The position numbers and the translations under genes were made by a program. From Basidiobolus meristosporus CBS 931.73 (Eukaryota > Basidiobolomycota > Basidiobolomycetes > Basidiobolales > Basidiobolaceae), in the NCBI GenBank assembly GCA_002104905.1, contig MCFE01000708.1, positions 1 to 43,066 on the forward strand: 43,066 bases of DNA, read 5' to 3'. Below are positions 1-10,310 of this stretch, piece by piece. The notes beneath the pieces are model-generated. The model did no database searches and was not told the DNA's origin. It saw nothing but the letters and a program-made list of their open reading frames with translations. Numbering within the stretch: position 1 is the first letter of the stretch; the number at the start of each line of letters is the position of its first letter.

Positions 1-461
1 AACCACCGGCAATACTGGATCATTTGGAACTTGTGATTTCTGGCAAATAGACCACTTTGCTGACGCTGCATTCAAGCGGACGGTTCACCATTTTCTGCAC
101 ATTACAAATACTAGAAACTCATTATATGTATCGCTTGAAACATTATTGCGATTATGAGAACATGCAACGTATATACCGCGTCTCGATTTCTCCATTAGCT
201 ATCTGACTCATACTAATTGCCATTACTGGCCGAGGTGGATTACAAGCTGGCAAGTATTCAGAATGATGGCAATATTGTACAAATTTATTTCTCTGTGGTG
301 AAAGAATATGAATGCTTTTCAAATGAGTGAAGGTCGACATGTCCCTCCAGGAATGAAAGTTAGTGAATGAGCTGTGCAAGGAATTATGTATTTAGGTTAC
401 GGCACAAGTGAGAACTATGCACGGCAAGGGTGACGAGCCGCCATTAAGGCATGAGATCCCT
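1..461. other. Intergenic, no gene recognised
   Basis: AT-rich sequence downstream of the ISA1 gene. Short open frames exist on both strands but none shows family motifs or splice signals that extend it. Confidence 0.5.
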
Positions 462-866
462 CTATACCATGAAACTTTGGCCGCAACCACATGCTTCTTT
501 GACGTTTGGATTGTTGAAAACAAACTGCGAAGAGAGTTTATCCTCAACGTAATCCATTTCGGAGCCGATTATCGAAAGAAGAGCCTTAGAGTCGATTAGG
601 ACGTTGACTCCATCCTGAGCTACCAGCTCATCAAAACGTTCTTTCTTGCTAGTGTAGTCTAAGGAATAACTTAACCCAGAGCAGCCCTTGGTTTTCACTC
701 CAATCTTCAGAAACTGAGGTTCCTCGGCAGCTACAGCAGATGTTTGCATTTGCATAGCTTTGATTCTTTGCACTGCAGCAGGGGTTAAGGCTAAAGCGGC
801 CTTACGGGGTCTGAATGGAGCGCCTGGGCGAGTGGCGGCTTTTCTGACAGTGGCAGCGAAGGACAT
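462..866 (-). CDS. ISA1: A-type iron-sulfur cluster assembly protein, ISA1/ISCA1-like, mitochondrial
   Basis: This is a 134-residue intact single exon, ATG at 866-864 and TAG at 464-462. The A-type fold is unmistakable: the three conserved cysteines are C62 (in KTKGCSGLSYSLDY) and C126/C128 (in CGCGQSF), with the EMDYVEDKLSSQFVFNNPN segment between them. That segment is closer to the ISCA1/ISA1 branch than to ISA2. In the family these proteins act with Isa2 and Iba57 in the mitochondrial matrix to make [4Fe-4S] clusters for aconitase, lipoate synthase and related enzymes. The first 25 residues are rich in Arg, Ala and Ser with no acidic residue, as expected of a matrix targeting sequence. Length matches human ISCA1 (about 129). 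No intron is needed. Confidence 0.95.
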   Translation of the reverse strand: MSFAATVRKAATRPGAPFRPRKAALALTPAAVQRIKAMQMQTSAVAAEEPQFLKIGVKTKGCSGLSYSLDYTSKKERFDELVAQDGVNVLIDSKALLSIIGSEMDYVEDKLSSQFVFNNPNVKEACGCGQSFMV

Positions 867-1680
867 TATAGAATAAAGAAGGCTGAGGGACGTCTAAACT
901 GCAGGTGAACAAAGAGAGAAGAGGTTAAATTTCACACAATCACTATGGGGAAACACGGTAATTATAGGAAGATCCGAGAGCCAATGGGTTTGATGAGAAA
1001 ATAAGCCAATACACAAATGGATTGAAGTCAATCGGAAAAAATTGGGGCACCGTTTTGAGTATGTCGCAACCTTGCATCCACTGATTAATAATTGTAGCGA
1101 TAATCAGAGGCAGGCATCCAAGGATATCATTTGATTTGCTCTGGACGACATCCTGTTTTCGTTCAATATCTCGATGGAATTGGAAAGCACCAATAGCGCC
1201 TCCGGGAGTGGTAGCCAATCACGGGGGTTACTCACGTAGGTAATGTGGCCTATTCCACCAATGGCCTCCCATCCCCGTACAAGTAAAATCCGTAGTCAAG
1301 CACCAAATATCAAGTGACTCTCCAGATTTGTCCCGATCTGATGGTTTTGATCTCCAGTTGGTATTCCAGATGGAGTGCCGCGAGAGGCGATGTAGCTGAA
1401 ACAAGAACTCTAATGTGATTGCCAGCCAAATATTGATGCCGTATAAGCTAAGGATTTCCTGTACGAGTAACACGAGCGATTCGATCCCAAGCAGTATTCA
1501 TTGAATATCTGTGGGGTGCCGTAGTCACAGATTTATGTAGGACTCCCGGCACTTAATTATTGGCTGCAGGTGGGAATGTAATGGTGGGACTACTGAGCTG
1601 TGTTTGCATTACATAACATTCCGGCAGATGTTTATTTCACCGAAACCATGGTTTAGTAACCTTGAGGCTAGGCTTGTACT
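867..1680 (-). other. Unassigned stretch with open minus frames
   Basis: Two neighbouring minus-strand open frames (1218-943 and 1473-1228) and a possible GTGAGT donor near 1236 hint at a small multi-exon gene. An ATG near 1501 would give a short start exon. I could not join them into one convincing reading frame and recognise no family. Treat as unresolved, possibly non-coding. Confidence 0.2.
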
Positions 1681-2493
1681 CTAATCCTTAGAAGGCTCCT
1701 CAGGCGCAGCATCCGACTCATAACCACACAACTCTTCTATCTCTGGAATTAGCATATCAAGATGTTTGGGCTGATCGTAATAAACTCTCGGGATAACTGA
1801 GTTATGTGATAAATAATTTTTGATCAAGTGGTAGAGCTGTTTAACACAAGGCTTGCACAGTCTCTGCTTATCCTCCTCCTTGGGTTCTATTCCCTTCTTC
1901 CGATTCAGCATGATGTATTCGAAAGCCTTGACTTTCCGAATACAGAAGGAGTCCCCATCGCGAGAACAGAAGGCTCTTGCATCCTCCAATATTGACCACG
2001 ATGTAAATACCAGGTCCTTACTGTTGTTGGTGGTTTGAGGCGAGTCACATTTGCTAGCAACCAGTTTGGATGCGTTAACAGTCTGTTGAAAACATTTACT
2101 GGAGCACACCCTAGCGAGAGGACTGAAAAATAAGCCCGTATTGCTATAGCATTCTTTCAGTAGTGGGTTTTCTTTTTCTGCCTGTCTAACAACATGAAGG
2201 CACTCAGTGTTTTTCTCAAACCGCCCAGCAAACAAGCTCACAGGCCTCTCTTCATTTGGAAGCTGGCTGTATGGAGACTCTTCCTGAGGAATTGCCGATC
2301 CAATAGCAAAGTTAGTGCCAAGCATCCGTTTTGTTCAGTGACGGGTCATCCTTACCTCTTGATGAACCTTTTGGGCATCACCCCCACTTGCCATATCTTT
2401 GTCACCGTCATGATCATCGGGCTTTGCCCATGATTGCCCTGCTAACATGACCGAGATAAGAAAAGCAAAGAGTGACACACACCTAGCTCTCAT
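1681..2493 (-). CDS. Secreted cysteine-rich protein, two exons
   Basis: I join exon 1 (2493-2356) to exon 2 (2283-1681) across a 72-nt intron (GTAAGG donor, CACTAAC branch, CTCAG acceptor) in phase 0, giving 246 residues. The start is the ATG opening MRARCVSLFAFLISVMLAG, a clear signal peptide with likely cleavage near residue 22 (QSWA). The mature part has ten cysteines at about 74, 91, 106, 110, 125, 152, 160, 189, 192 and 232, arranged as CSSKC, FCSRDGDSFC and LCKPC groups, so disulfides are likely. The spacing recalls small-secreted-protein families common in zygomycete-grade fungi, with paired CxxxC and CxxC motifs around a W-S helix, but I cannot name the family. There is no transmembrane segment or GPI signal at the C terminus, which is acidic. 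Function unknown; an extracellular or cell-wall role is inferred from the export signal only. Confidence 0.8.
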
Positions 2494-2554
2494 GGTTGAT
2501 GGGAACACCGGAAAAGGGAGGGGAGGAGGATAGCGCAACCAAGTGCAAGTACAG

Positions 2555-2567
2555 GATATATATATCT
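2555..2567 (-). promoter_or_regulatory. TATA-like box of the secreted-protein gene
   Basis: GATATATATATCC on the minus strand lies about 65 bases upstream of the ATG at 2493 and is followed by a C-rich pyrimidine tract. Both position and sequence fit a core promoter. Confidence 0.45.
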
Positions 2568-4225
2568 TTCCTGTGCTCTGCGGGCACCGAAACCACGGGA
2601 GATTAAAGGGTTGCGGCATATTAGCTGCTCTACCTTCAAACAAGTTTCAGCTTCTATCACGGAAAACACTCTACTGACGATATTGGGCAATATGGAACCA
2701 AACGGTCTTATTCATCTGCATCGCAACTTGATTAGAATTCGAGCCCATATGAATAGAGCATACGCAGAGAATGCTGAGATGGCTACCCCTGTGTCAACTT
2801 GGATACTGGGTGGCTATGGTTAGAGTTTAATACATACGCATAGTAATATTTGGGAGTAGTGAGCTACGGCATAGAGGGTCATGCGGATCTGGCTACGACC
2901 TCGCGGCTCGACGTATACGAACGCGAAAGATAGATGTGGCATATAGCCGATTCCAAAGCCAGACGTGTTCAGAAACATCCGTATAGGAACGAAGTTTCCG
3001 ATGGTCGGCTCAGCCGATCCCTTGGGCATTTCATTGAGTAGAAAACACACGCCACCGAATCTTCCTATTATAGTGCTTCAAAATCATGAATATTCCAGAC
3101 ACAAGTCAAATGTTACCATTTGATGGGAATCCACTCAAAAAGTGCAATCATGAATACCTCATGTAAGCTTAAATTCTATAATTATTAGCTGGTCGAGTTA
3201 GCCTATCGATAATAGGGTAAATATAGCCGGTTGGATGTCTGCAGACTCTGTTGTTCATCCCGAAAGCCTCAATCTTTCCAGGATCTGCACAGCTTGGTAG
3301 TTAGTAAGCCTCGATGTGCGACCCACTAATAAGGAAAAATATCACACGCAGTGGTGAGTTTATAGCAAATAAACCCAATATATCAAATACAGATGCTCTC
3401 TTTAGAAATAGCTACATAGTTGGATGATTTCCTTCCGTTTTACATTGCCAAATGACTGCTATGCTTCATTTGTTCCATATCCAATTGCCAAATGCGATTT
3501 CTGCTTTTGTATAGTAGGCTTCAACAGTGAGGTGTAGATGATATCAATTTCTTCGATTTTCATCAATATATGGGATATTCACTTTCATCCACTTGAGGGT
3601 GCTTCTAAAAGAGCCTACATTTAAGGATACAAAATCAGTGATATATCTAGAATATCGTGGTAACACTAAGAGTTTCGGCTAGAACATACTATATGCGGAG
3701 TATTGATAACATGCTCAAAGTATCTTTATTGATACGCTTGAGACTTTATTAGACGCATCTCCATAAACAACGCCCACCGGTAACCCCAGCTGCTACGTAT
3801 CCACAATCACGATATAACCTACGTGAAAAGCGAGCAAAGACCGGCAAATATCAGTCAACAATGCCCAAAAACCACTATAGAGCAAGCTCGAGTACACGAA
3901 TCGCATGTTGTGTTGTCCTGCGAAAGGATTTGCAATCTGATATGTTGCGTTCCCAAATCTAGCCGTCGAGACAAGTGGTCAAAGCCTAAATTGTTTAATG
4001 TATTGCCAGACCGAGAGGTATTGGATAATTTCTGTATGATCTCAATATCCGATTAGTTAATCTCCAATATGAGCACCTGGATTGCCCATACACTTTGAGA
4101 TTTTGTATCAATGAGGAGCTTGAAGTTTTTTGATAATGATTACCATTTTGACTGCCATATAACATCCTGTCATTAACAACAACCACATCTTGATTGGTTT
4201 ATGGATAAACTCATTCCCAACCAGA
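2568..4225. other. Intergenic, no gene recognised
   Basis: About 1.7 kb of AT-rich DNA between the divergent secreted-protein gene and the WOPR gene. The open frames here (for example 2820-3050 minus and 3823-4056 plus) lack motifs and splice support. It presumably contains both promoters; large upstream regions are common for WOPR regulators, which control themselves in several fungi. Confidence 0.45.
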
Positions 4226-4236
4226 GTATATAACAA
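4226..4236 (+). promoter_or_regulatory. TATA-like box of the WOPR gene
   Basis: AGTATATAACA about 90 bases upstream of the ATG at 4321. Confidence 0.4.
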
Positions 4237-4320
4237 CTTTTTCCGATGAATAGCCTAACATTCCTCTCTACAATCTACGTATTCCTCGACAGTCTCTAGC
4301 AGCTTAGAGCTATCAAAGCC

Positions 4321-5223
4321 ATGTCCCTTCCACACCTTTATCAAATGGAAACATACTTCGGGTACATTGAAACTGTACATGACGCGCTACTAGTATTAGA
4401 AGCCTGTCGTCTCGGGAAACTCAACCGGGTTCGACGCCGCCTCACCGATAAAGAAAGGCGAAGTATTCGCTCGGGCTCGGTATATGTCTGGGAAGAAGAG
4501 GAGTCGGGAATTCGTCGCTGGACAGATGGGTACAACTGGTCTCCATCTCGAGTGTTTGGAAGCTTTCTTACTTATCGAGAGCTCCAAAGCCGACATCGAA
4601 TTACCAATGTAAAAATCCCCTCTCCCTCGCTTTCAAATAGTGAGAGCGAGCTTGAGGATAGTTGTCACAGGACCGCGTGCGGTCACAGTGATCTTCCGAT
4701 AAAGACGGACGGACTTATCAAACAATCTATATCGGTGACCACTGTCAACCATCGCAAGTTCCATCTGATCTCTTATTACAACAAGGATCATGTAGCATCT
4801 GGGTTACTGAAAGTCCCCAGCTTCGATTTATCACTTGCACACACTAGGATCATGAAAGATCTTTACCCAGACATCCCCTCAGATCTCTTCCATACCAATG
4901 AGTTTGCCAACTCGTTTGAATCGTGCAAGCCTGTGGTCAGTAGCCAAATGCCGTCTTCCAACCGAACAGCAAGAAAAACACCATCACCCTTCCGCAATTC
5001 CCCATCGCATATCCAGCTTGAATATCCAAGAAGATTCGATGAAGACAGCTACCTTCAGCAAGCCGCGTGGAACATGAAGCTGCCATCCGTCAACAGCCAC
5101 CATTTGGCCATAAACCAGCTTCCGCCATTGATACTTCCATTCCAAGATATCCGTTTAGACAAACTTCCGTGTAGTGAGGATCGTAGGCAACTATATATTC
5201 TCTCTACAGCGCTTTCCTGGTAA
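4321..5223 (+). CDS. WOPR-domain transcription factor (Gti1/Pac2/Wor1/Ryp1 family)
   Basis: A 300-residue single-exon protein, ATG at 4321 and TAA at 5221. Both halves of the bipartite WOPR DNA-binding domain are present. WOPRa is at about residues 12-90 (GYIETVHDALLVLEACR, then RSGSVYVWEEEESGIRRWTDG and NWSPSR). WOPRb is at about 131-168 (GLIKQSISVT, HLISYYNKDHV, LLKVPS). The linker between them (about 95-130) is Ser-rich and variable, as in the family. The C-terminal third is low complexity (Ser/Pro/Asn) and probably carries activation functions. In ascomycetes these proteins are master regulators of morphological switching, conidiation and virulence-related programmes (Wor1, Ryp1, Sge1, Pac2), acting in the nucleus. 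Which subtype this is, and its targets, cannot be told from sequence. At 300 residues it is shorter than most Wor1 or Ryp1 proteins. Confidence 0.93.
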   Translation: MSLPHLYQMETYFGYIETVHDALLVLEACRLGKLNRVRRRLTDKERRSIRSGSVYVWEEEESGIRRWTDGYNWSPSRVFGSFLTYRELQSRHRITNVKIPSPSLSNSESELEDSCHRTACGHSDLPIKTDGLIKQSISVTTVNHRKFHLISYYNKDHVASGLLKVPSFDLSLAHTRIMKDLYPDIPSDLFHTNEFANSFESCKPVVSSQMPSSNRTARKTPSPFRNSPSHIQLEYPRRFDEDSYLQQAAWNMKLPSVNSHHLAINQLPPLILPFQDIRLDKLPCSEDRRQLYILSTALSW

Positions 5224-7490
5224 GATGTTGCTATTGCGATATAGTTCAGGAATTCGCTCTGGTTGCACTCGAGACATCACCCATACATTACATGCACACC
5301 AGGCTGGATACGGATTCTGTAAGATATCCATTTTACATATCACCATTATAATAGAAGTATACATGTTTATAAACCATAAACCTTAAACCATTCGTCATCG
5401 TCATAATCAAGTTCGTGAGTTGGTATGATTCGTGTTTCCTGAGCCTACAGGTTGCCAAATGGTTAGAATTGTGATTCTCTTGGGCAAATTGCCATTGAGC
5501 GCCCGTGAACATACATACGAACATAAAAGGAAAACCCACTGGTACAAGGGAACCATCCCCTAGATAGGTGAAGCCACCAAATGATAGTGAGAGCTGACTT
5601 GTTGAGGATAAATCCAGATGCAACCTCAAATTCACGTCTCACGGCTTGCCCATAATATTGTCTTCCCAATATGACCATCAACATAGGCGATGCAAGCAAA
5701 TGGATTTTTCCCTGCATCACGAGTGATCCATATTCCTATAATGGCACAAGGATCACCCTTACTGGAAATTGGAAATCGGAAATCGGCAAATCTTCATATT
5801 CTTTTATGCAATTCTAATCTAATTGCCAACGGAGTACCCGAGTACAACGTTGAAGGCATCTATATATACGATACGGCTGCTTCGGGAGTAAAGCGCCTGA
5901 CTGGATTCATTGTGTTGGCACTCAATGATTATCCTGAAAGTAAAGATATCTCCAGTGTGGCTAAAGTTAGATGTAACTTGCCAGAGGAGAGCTTAGGGGT
6001 CGGGGCAGTACTTCCCACATTGTTGATAATCATAGTCATGACAATCATATGAGACCCAGTGATTGGATAGCCTCAGGCTGCGATCAACCAGTTCCCATCT
6101 GTTAATGCGTATCGAATAATACTCGTTGGTTAGAGCTTGGTATCAGAACAATGAATTCCGAATTCTTTGCTCTAGTATTGGGGATGAAACCGCGGATGAT
6201 TTATATTTAGTAGCAATCAAATTTTCGTGCATGATCAAATATTTTCCATATTTCCAAACTATTGGATCTTAGTAATGATGCTAAGGATGGCATGAGTGAT
6301 ACTTTGCTGGCATATTTTTGGTAAATGCCCATGAATGACTGAGCTATCATTAGCCCCTATTAGCATCCAGTTTTCCTGCACATCATTACCAACCAGTACC
6401 ATACAAGAAATGAAGGACGGATAGCCAAGTGCAGCATCTATCCAGCAGCATTGGGTTCTTGAGCGTCAGTGCTGATCAGCCCTGCCGTTGTGCCTTGGAA
6501 GAGGATGAAAGGTTCATTCGCACCTAATTCAGACAAAATAATACATGGCGCCCTTGGTTTCTATATTTGAAACCTAAATGCTAACCATCCCAACTGCCTG
6601 AGGTGGATCTGTTTCCACCAATCATCAGTAGACCTGTCAGATTGATTGGCTATTATCTAGGTTGATACTCCTAAAGCTTGTCTATGCAGCGAATTCTATG
6701 TTTCCATCTGATCATTAGCGCTCGTCAGTGGCCCTAAATCAATGCACCCAAAGTGAGGCGGGTAGTGCCCGCAAGGGATTCAACGCTGAGATCAGAGATG
6801 AGGTTGGACAACTGCAGCGGTGATGCTAGTAAGTGCATGTCGGGGACGCATGCTTAGCTTTGCGTGATATTGCCCGCTGTCCTTCAACCCACTAGGGCCA
6901 GCAGGAATGGATTCAGGGCATGGCGGGTTCTGTCCAATACAACCACCGAGAAACAGGGTTTGCTACTGGCCAGTGTCATTGACACTTGTAGCAGAACATG
7001 TTCTGGGCTTGATTGGACCTCAACTGGTCCATGAGATAAAACCTGTAGAAGTATTCCTATACCGGAATGAAATCAATGCTCGCTTGGGTCTAACTCCTAA
7101 CAACAAATTTGTATTCTTGAAAGAGGCAATTGATAACACTCATCAAGGTGGTTGCTTGTGATAGGGTGTGATGAGCTCTGGATGCTAAAGCGAGAATCAA
7201 TTCAAATATACAATCCCCAGCTTGCAAATTTGGAATAGAAGGAGAGGGACTCTGAGGGGCCAGTAGACATATGGTTGGTCAATCTAGATGGTTGTGATAA
7301 ACTTCTCCTCGAGTAATATTCATTCAAGATTAGTAGATTTCAATTCAATCAATCCCCCCGATTCAACCGGTCCAATAATTGTTTGCAACCCAGGATTCAA
7401 AATTTCTTTTAAGTTGAGCTGGATCATAAACACACAAGGCTGGTTGATTCTCTTCTTGCTCCTTTCCCTACCCTTCACTTGTTTCCTCCA
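5224..7490. other. Intergenic, no gene recognised
   Basis: About 2.3 kb with scattered short open frames (5333-5720 minus, 5690-6052 plus, 6907-7161 plus) that match nothing I know. A small tandem GGAAATY repeat is at about 5766-5787. The last 200 bases should hold the elongase promoter and 5' leader. Confidence 0.45.
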
Positions 7491-8460
7491 ATGTGGAATC
7501 CTGAGCGTCCTTTCGGCTTCTCTCTTGAACCATTGTTCGGCAAATTGTACGAGACACTAACCGGTCAGCAATACACCGATTTCCGTTTTGTTGAAGGTGA
7601 AACTCCTCTTTCTACCCCGACCGAAGTTATCGTCACTTGTATTCTCTACTTGATTACCATCTTTGGCGGTCAATACATATTGAAGAATAGGAAGCCTTTC
7701 AAGCTAGATCTCCTTTTCAAACTACACAATGTCTTCCTTACTGTCGTTTCTCTCGGCCTGCTGATCCTCATCTTGGAGAATCTTATCCCTATTTATGCGA
7801 AGGGTGGGCTTTTCTATGCAGTCTGTAGCCCAGATGCTTGGACCCAACGCTTAGAGCTATTCTACTACCTCAACTATTTGATCAAGTACTATGAGCTCAT
7901 TGACACAATCTTCCTTGTATTGAAGAAGAAGAAGCTAGGTATGAGTTTTCAAAGTAGTTACCCATTTCAACATTCTGTGTCTAACGCAATTACAGAATTC
8001 TTGCACTACTATCATCACAGCTTGACTATGGTTCTCTGCTACACCCAACTAGTAGGACGTACCTCGGTGGTATGTATTCGAGTTGAATGATTTATAAGGT
8101 TTCCTGCTCACCTATTTTTTTCCTTAGTCGTGGGTTCCCATCACTCTGAATTTGACCGTTCATGTTTTTATGTATTATTATTACTTCCGTGCCACTTCGG
8201 GTGCTCGCATTTGGTGGAAGAAATACCTGACTACCATGCAGATCACTCAATTCATCCTGGATCTTGGTTTTGTTTACTTCTGTACTTATACTTACTTGGC
8301 CTACAACCACTTCCCCAGCATTCCCAACTATGGTACATGCCACGGAACTATTGAGGCTGCCTTATTTGGCTGTGCTCTTCTCTCCTCCTACCTCGTTCTT
8401 TTCATTAGCTTCTTTAGAAAGACCTATAAGAAGCCGGCTGTTAAGGCTAAGAAGAATTAG
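7491..8460 (+). CDS. Very-long-chain fatty acid elongase (ELO/GNS1/SUR4 family), three exons
   Basis: Exons 7491-7938, 7996-8069 and 8128-8460 give 284 residues. The introns are 57 nt (GTATGA donor, CTAAC branch, TTACAG) and 58 nt (GTATGT, CCTTAG). The first ATG in frame is MWNPERPF at 7491; an upstream in-frame TTG is not needed. All ELO signatures are present: KYYELIDT, the histidine box HYYHH at about residues 153-157 (created across intron 1), HVFMYYYYF and TTMQITQF. Several hydrophobic segments fit the multi-pass ER topology. The family catalyses the rate-limiting condensation of acyl-CoA with malonyl-CoA. The product feeds sphingolipids and membrane lipids. The C terminus ends in a lysine-rich tail (KKPAVKAKKN), and its KAKKN end resembles a dilysine ER-retrieval signal. 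Yeast Elo2/Elo3 are the closest named relatives I can suggest; substrate chain length is not predictable. Confidence 0.95.
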
Positions 8461-9402
8461 CTGCGATCGCTATTCTACATTCTTAGCATTCTTCACCTTT
8501 TTGAAATTTACAGAGATTCCTCTCGATACATATACCTTCTACCTGTTTATCGAACTTTGCTTCCAAGGGTAGCTCTTCCGATGGTAGCTATTTTTTTAAT
8601 TGTTAGTTATAAACAAACCACACAACCCCCTTCACCCCTCCTGTCCCTTTCCACTTGTTTTCGACGTTTCGTAGGAATTATATAAAGGTTGAAGTATCAC
8701 TTGAAGTGGTTCAACACGGATCATAATATCATTTGTGCTGAAAGGGACGATCCATCCATCATCACGCTCGACCGAGTAGCTGCGCAATACACGCACACCT
8801 TGCAAGCCACAACACAAGGCAGCCTCACGTGAGCAAGGGTTGACACAAAGTAGTAGCTTACTGGATTTCTAAAGATAGATGGGTGACTGGTGCCCATGTG
8901 TTGTGGACTCGGCATAGTGTGGGTGATCCGGGGCAATCATATGAAAATGCTGATGCTGACTAAGTTGCTACCAATCTCCTCTCCTTCCACGAATGTTCCG
9001 GATTCATATATGGCAACCAGTGGTAATATAGGCAAGACATGGGAATTTAATGAACGCATCGAACGTTGCACCGTTTTTGACGACGTGTGTTCATCAAGGA
9101 TGGGCTATTTAACAGTGAGGATTCAACGCGACGGATTCTGCGGAGCTGGAAAAAGCGAGCCGACGCAGCTGACTTCACGGCTAATGAATCATTGGTGTGT
9201 GCTAAATAGGTCTATTCACAAGAATTTATTGCTGGATGCTTTTGGATAGGTAGGGTAGCTAAGTAGTAAAAATAGTGGAGTGAGAAAAAGGGAATACTAA
9301 TTATCTACATTCATATTAAGCGACATACTAATACTTTACAGGGATACTTAAGATGTAGATATTGCCTAGTCAAATGAGATAGGTGTGATGGATTTTGATC
9401 CT
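8461..9402. other. Intergenic between convergent genes, nothing recognised
   Basis: This holds the 3' flanks of the elongase and of the trihelix gene. A plus open frame at 8890-9249 has no motif or splice context and is probably chance. Confidence 0.45.
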
Positions 9403-10310
9403 TCACTGCGGTTTCGAGAGTTGTGCTAGGTGTGGCGCACCGGCAAGGTGCGCCAGTATGGCTATTAGCTGACCCTGCCTCTCCTCCATGCGATTCCATC
9501 TTTCGGTGAGCTCGGCAAATTGGGCATCCATTACCCTTCGGTTGTTCTCGATCATTTTGTACTGCAGCTGATACGATTCGCGTTGGAGCCTTTCGATGGA
9601 TCTCAGAGACTCCGCCACGTCCTGCTGAAAGGCGTTTTGGTACCGGTAATGGCTGTTCTCCTCCTCAGCTTCTTCATCTTTCATGTCTTCCGACGAATGC
9701 CGGCCATTGCACGTGGTGTTCACAAATGTGTGCGCCTCTTGCATCATCACGTTTGAAACGGTTGCGCTTACGAGGCTATCTTTATGAGAGGATGTGGTCA
9801 AGGTAGGTTGCTGTGCCATGAAGATGTTCATCGAGTCCGCGGCAGTGTTCTGTCCCAAGATGGTTGGAGGTTGGATTGTGGTTCTTTCCTCGATAGCCTG
9901 CTCCATTTCTTTTTCGAACGGGAAGAACTGGCCACCACCACCCTGTGCTTTGTATCGGATGAATCTCTATTTGGGGGAAAACCGAGGTGAGTAAACTCTT
10001 GCGGGAGCGCCCATCTCCAGAGGCCGTGGTTTACCTTGTATCGCTTCAGCAAAGTTTTCCAGCGGTCTTCGCACTGTCGAGCGGTTCTGTTGTACCCCTT
10101 CTGTCGGAGAATCTCCGCGACTTTGGAGTATTTTCCCTTGATGTTTTCGCTCGTAAACGAACGCCAACTATGGATCAAGGTTAAGGTTTCTTCGCGTGTC
10201 CACAAATCTCTACTTGGTCCACCCGGAGGATCGCCAATAGAGATTGAGTTCGTGCCGGGAGGGGCGGTTATTGTTGTTATGGAGAGTGACCCTAGACTAT
10301 CAGAACTCAT
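9403..10310 (-). CDS. Trihelix/Myb-SANT-like DNA-binding protein with C-terminal coiled coil
   Basis: Exon 1 (10310-10035) joins exon 2 (9966-9403) over a 68-nt intron (GTAAAC donor, ATAG acceptor) in phase 0, giving 279 residues. The ATG at 10310 is chosen; an in-frame TTG two codons upstream is not a eukaryotic start. The domain at about residues 35-115 begins LWTREETLTLIHSW, has a central CEDRWKTLLKRYK helix and continues across the splice into RFIRYKAQGGGGQFFPF. This is the classic trihelix/MADF-like arrangement, where the glycine run links helix 3 to an aromatic helix 4, so the reconstruction supports the intron call. A Ser/Thr/Gln-rich and then acidic stretch follows. Residues about 205-267 form a strong coiled coil (SLRSIERLQRESYQLQYK and on), so it probably acts as an oligomer. 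Probably a nuclear transcription factor, or a domesticated Harbinger-type Myb-like protein. Targets unknown. Confidence 0.82.

Noticed and set aside
6137-6149. TTGGTATCAGAAC resembling a copia primer-binding site
   Set aside because: No LTR, polyprotein or repeat is found around it, and the match is to the plant-type initiator tRNA; judged chance.
7479-7490. Upstream start (TTG) for the elongase; similarly TTG starts at 10316, 27060 and 29218
   Set aside because: Non-ATG starts are not expected in fungal nuclear genes; ATG codons or an upstream exon give better models.
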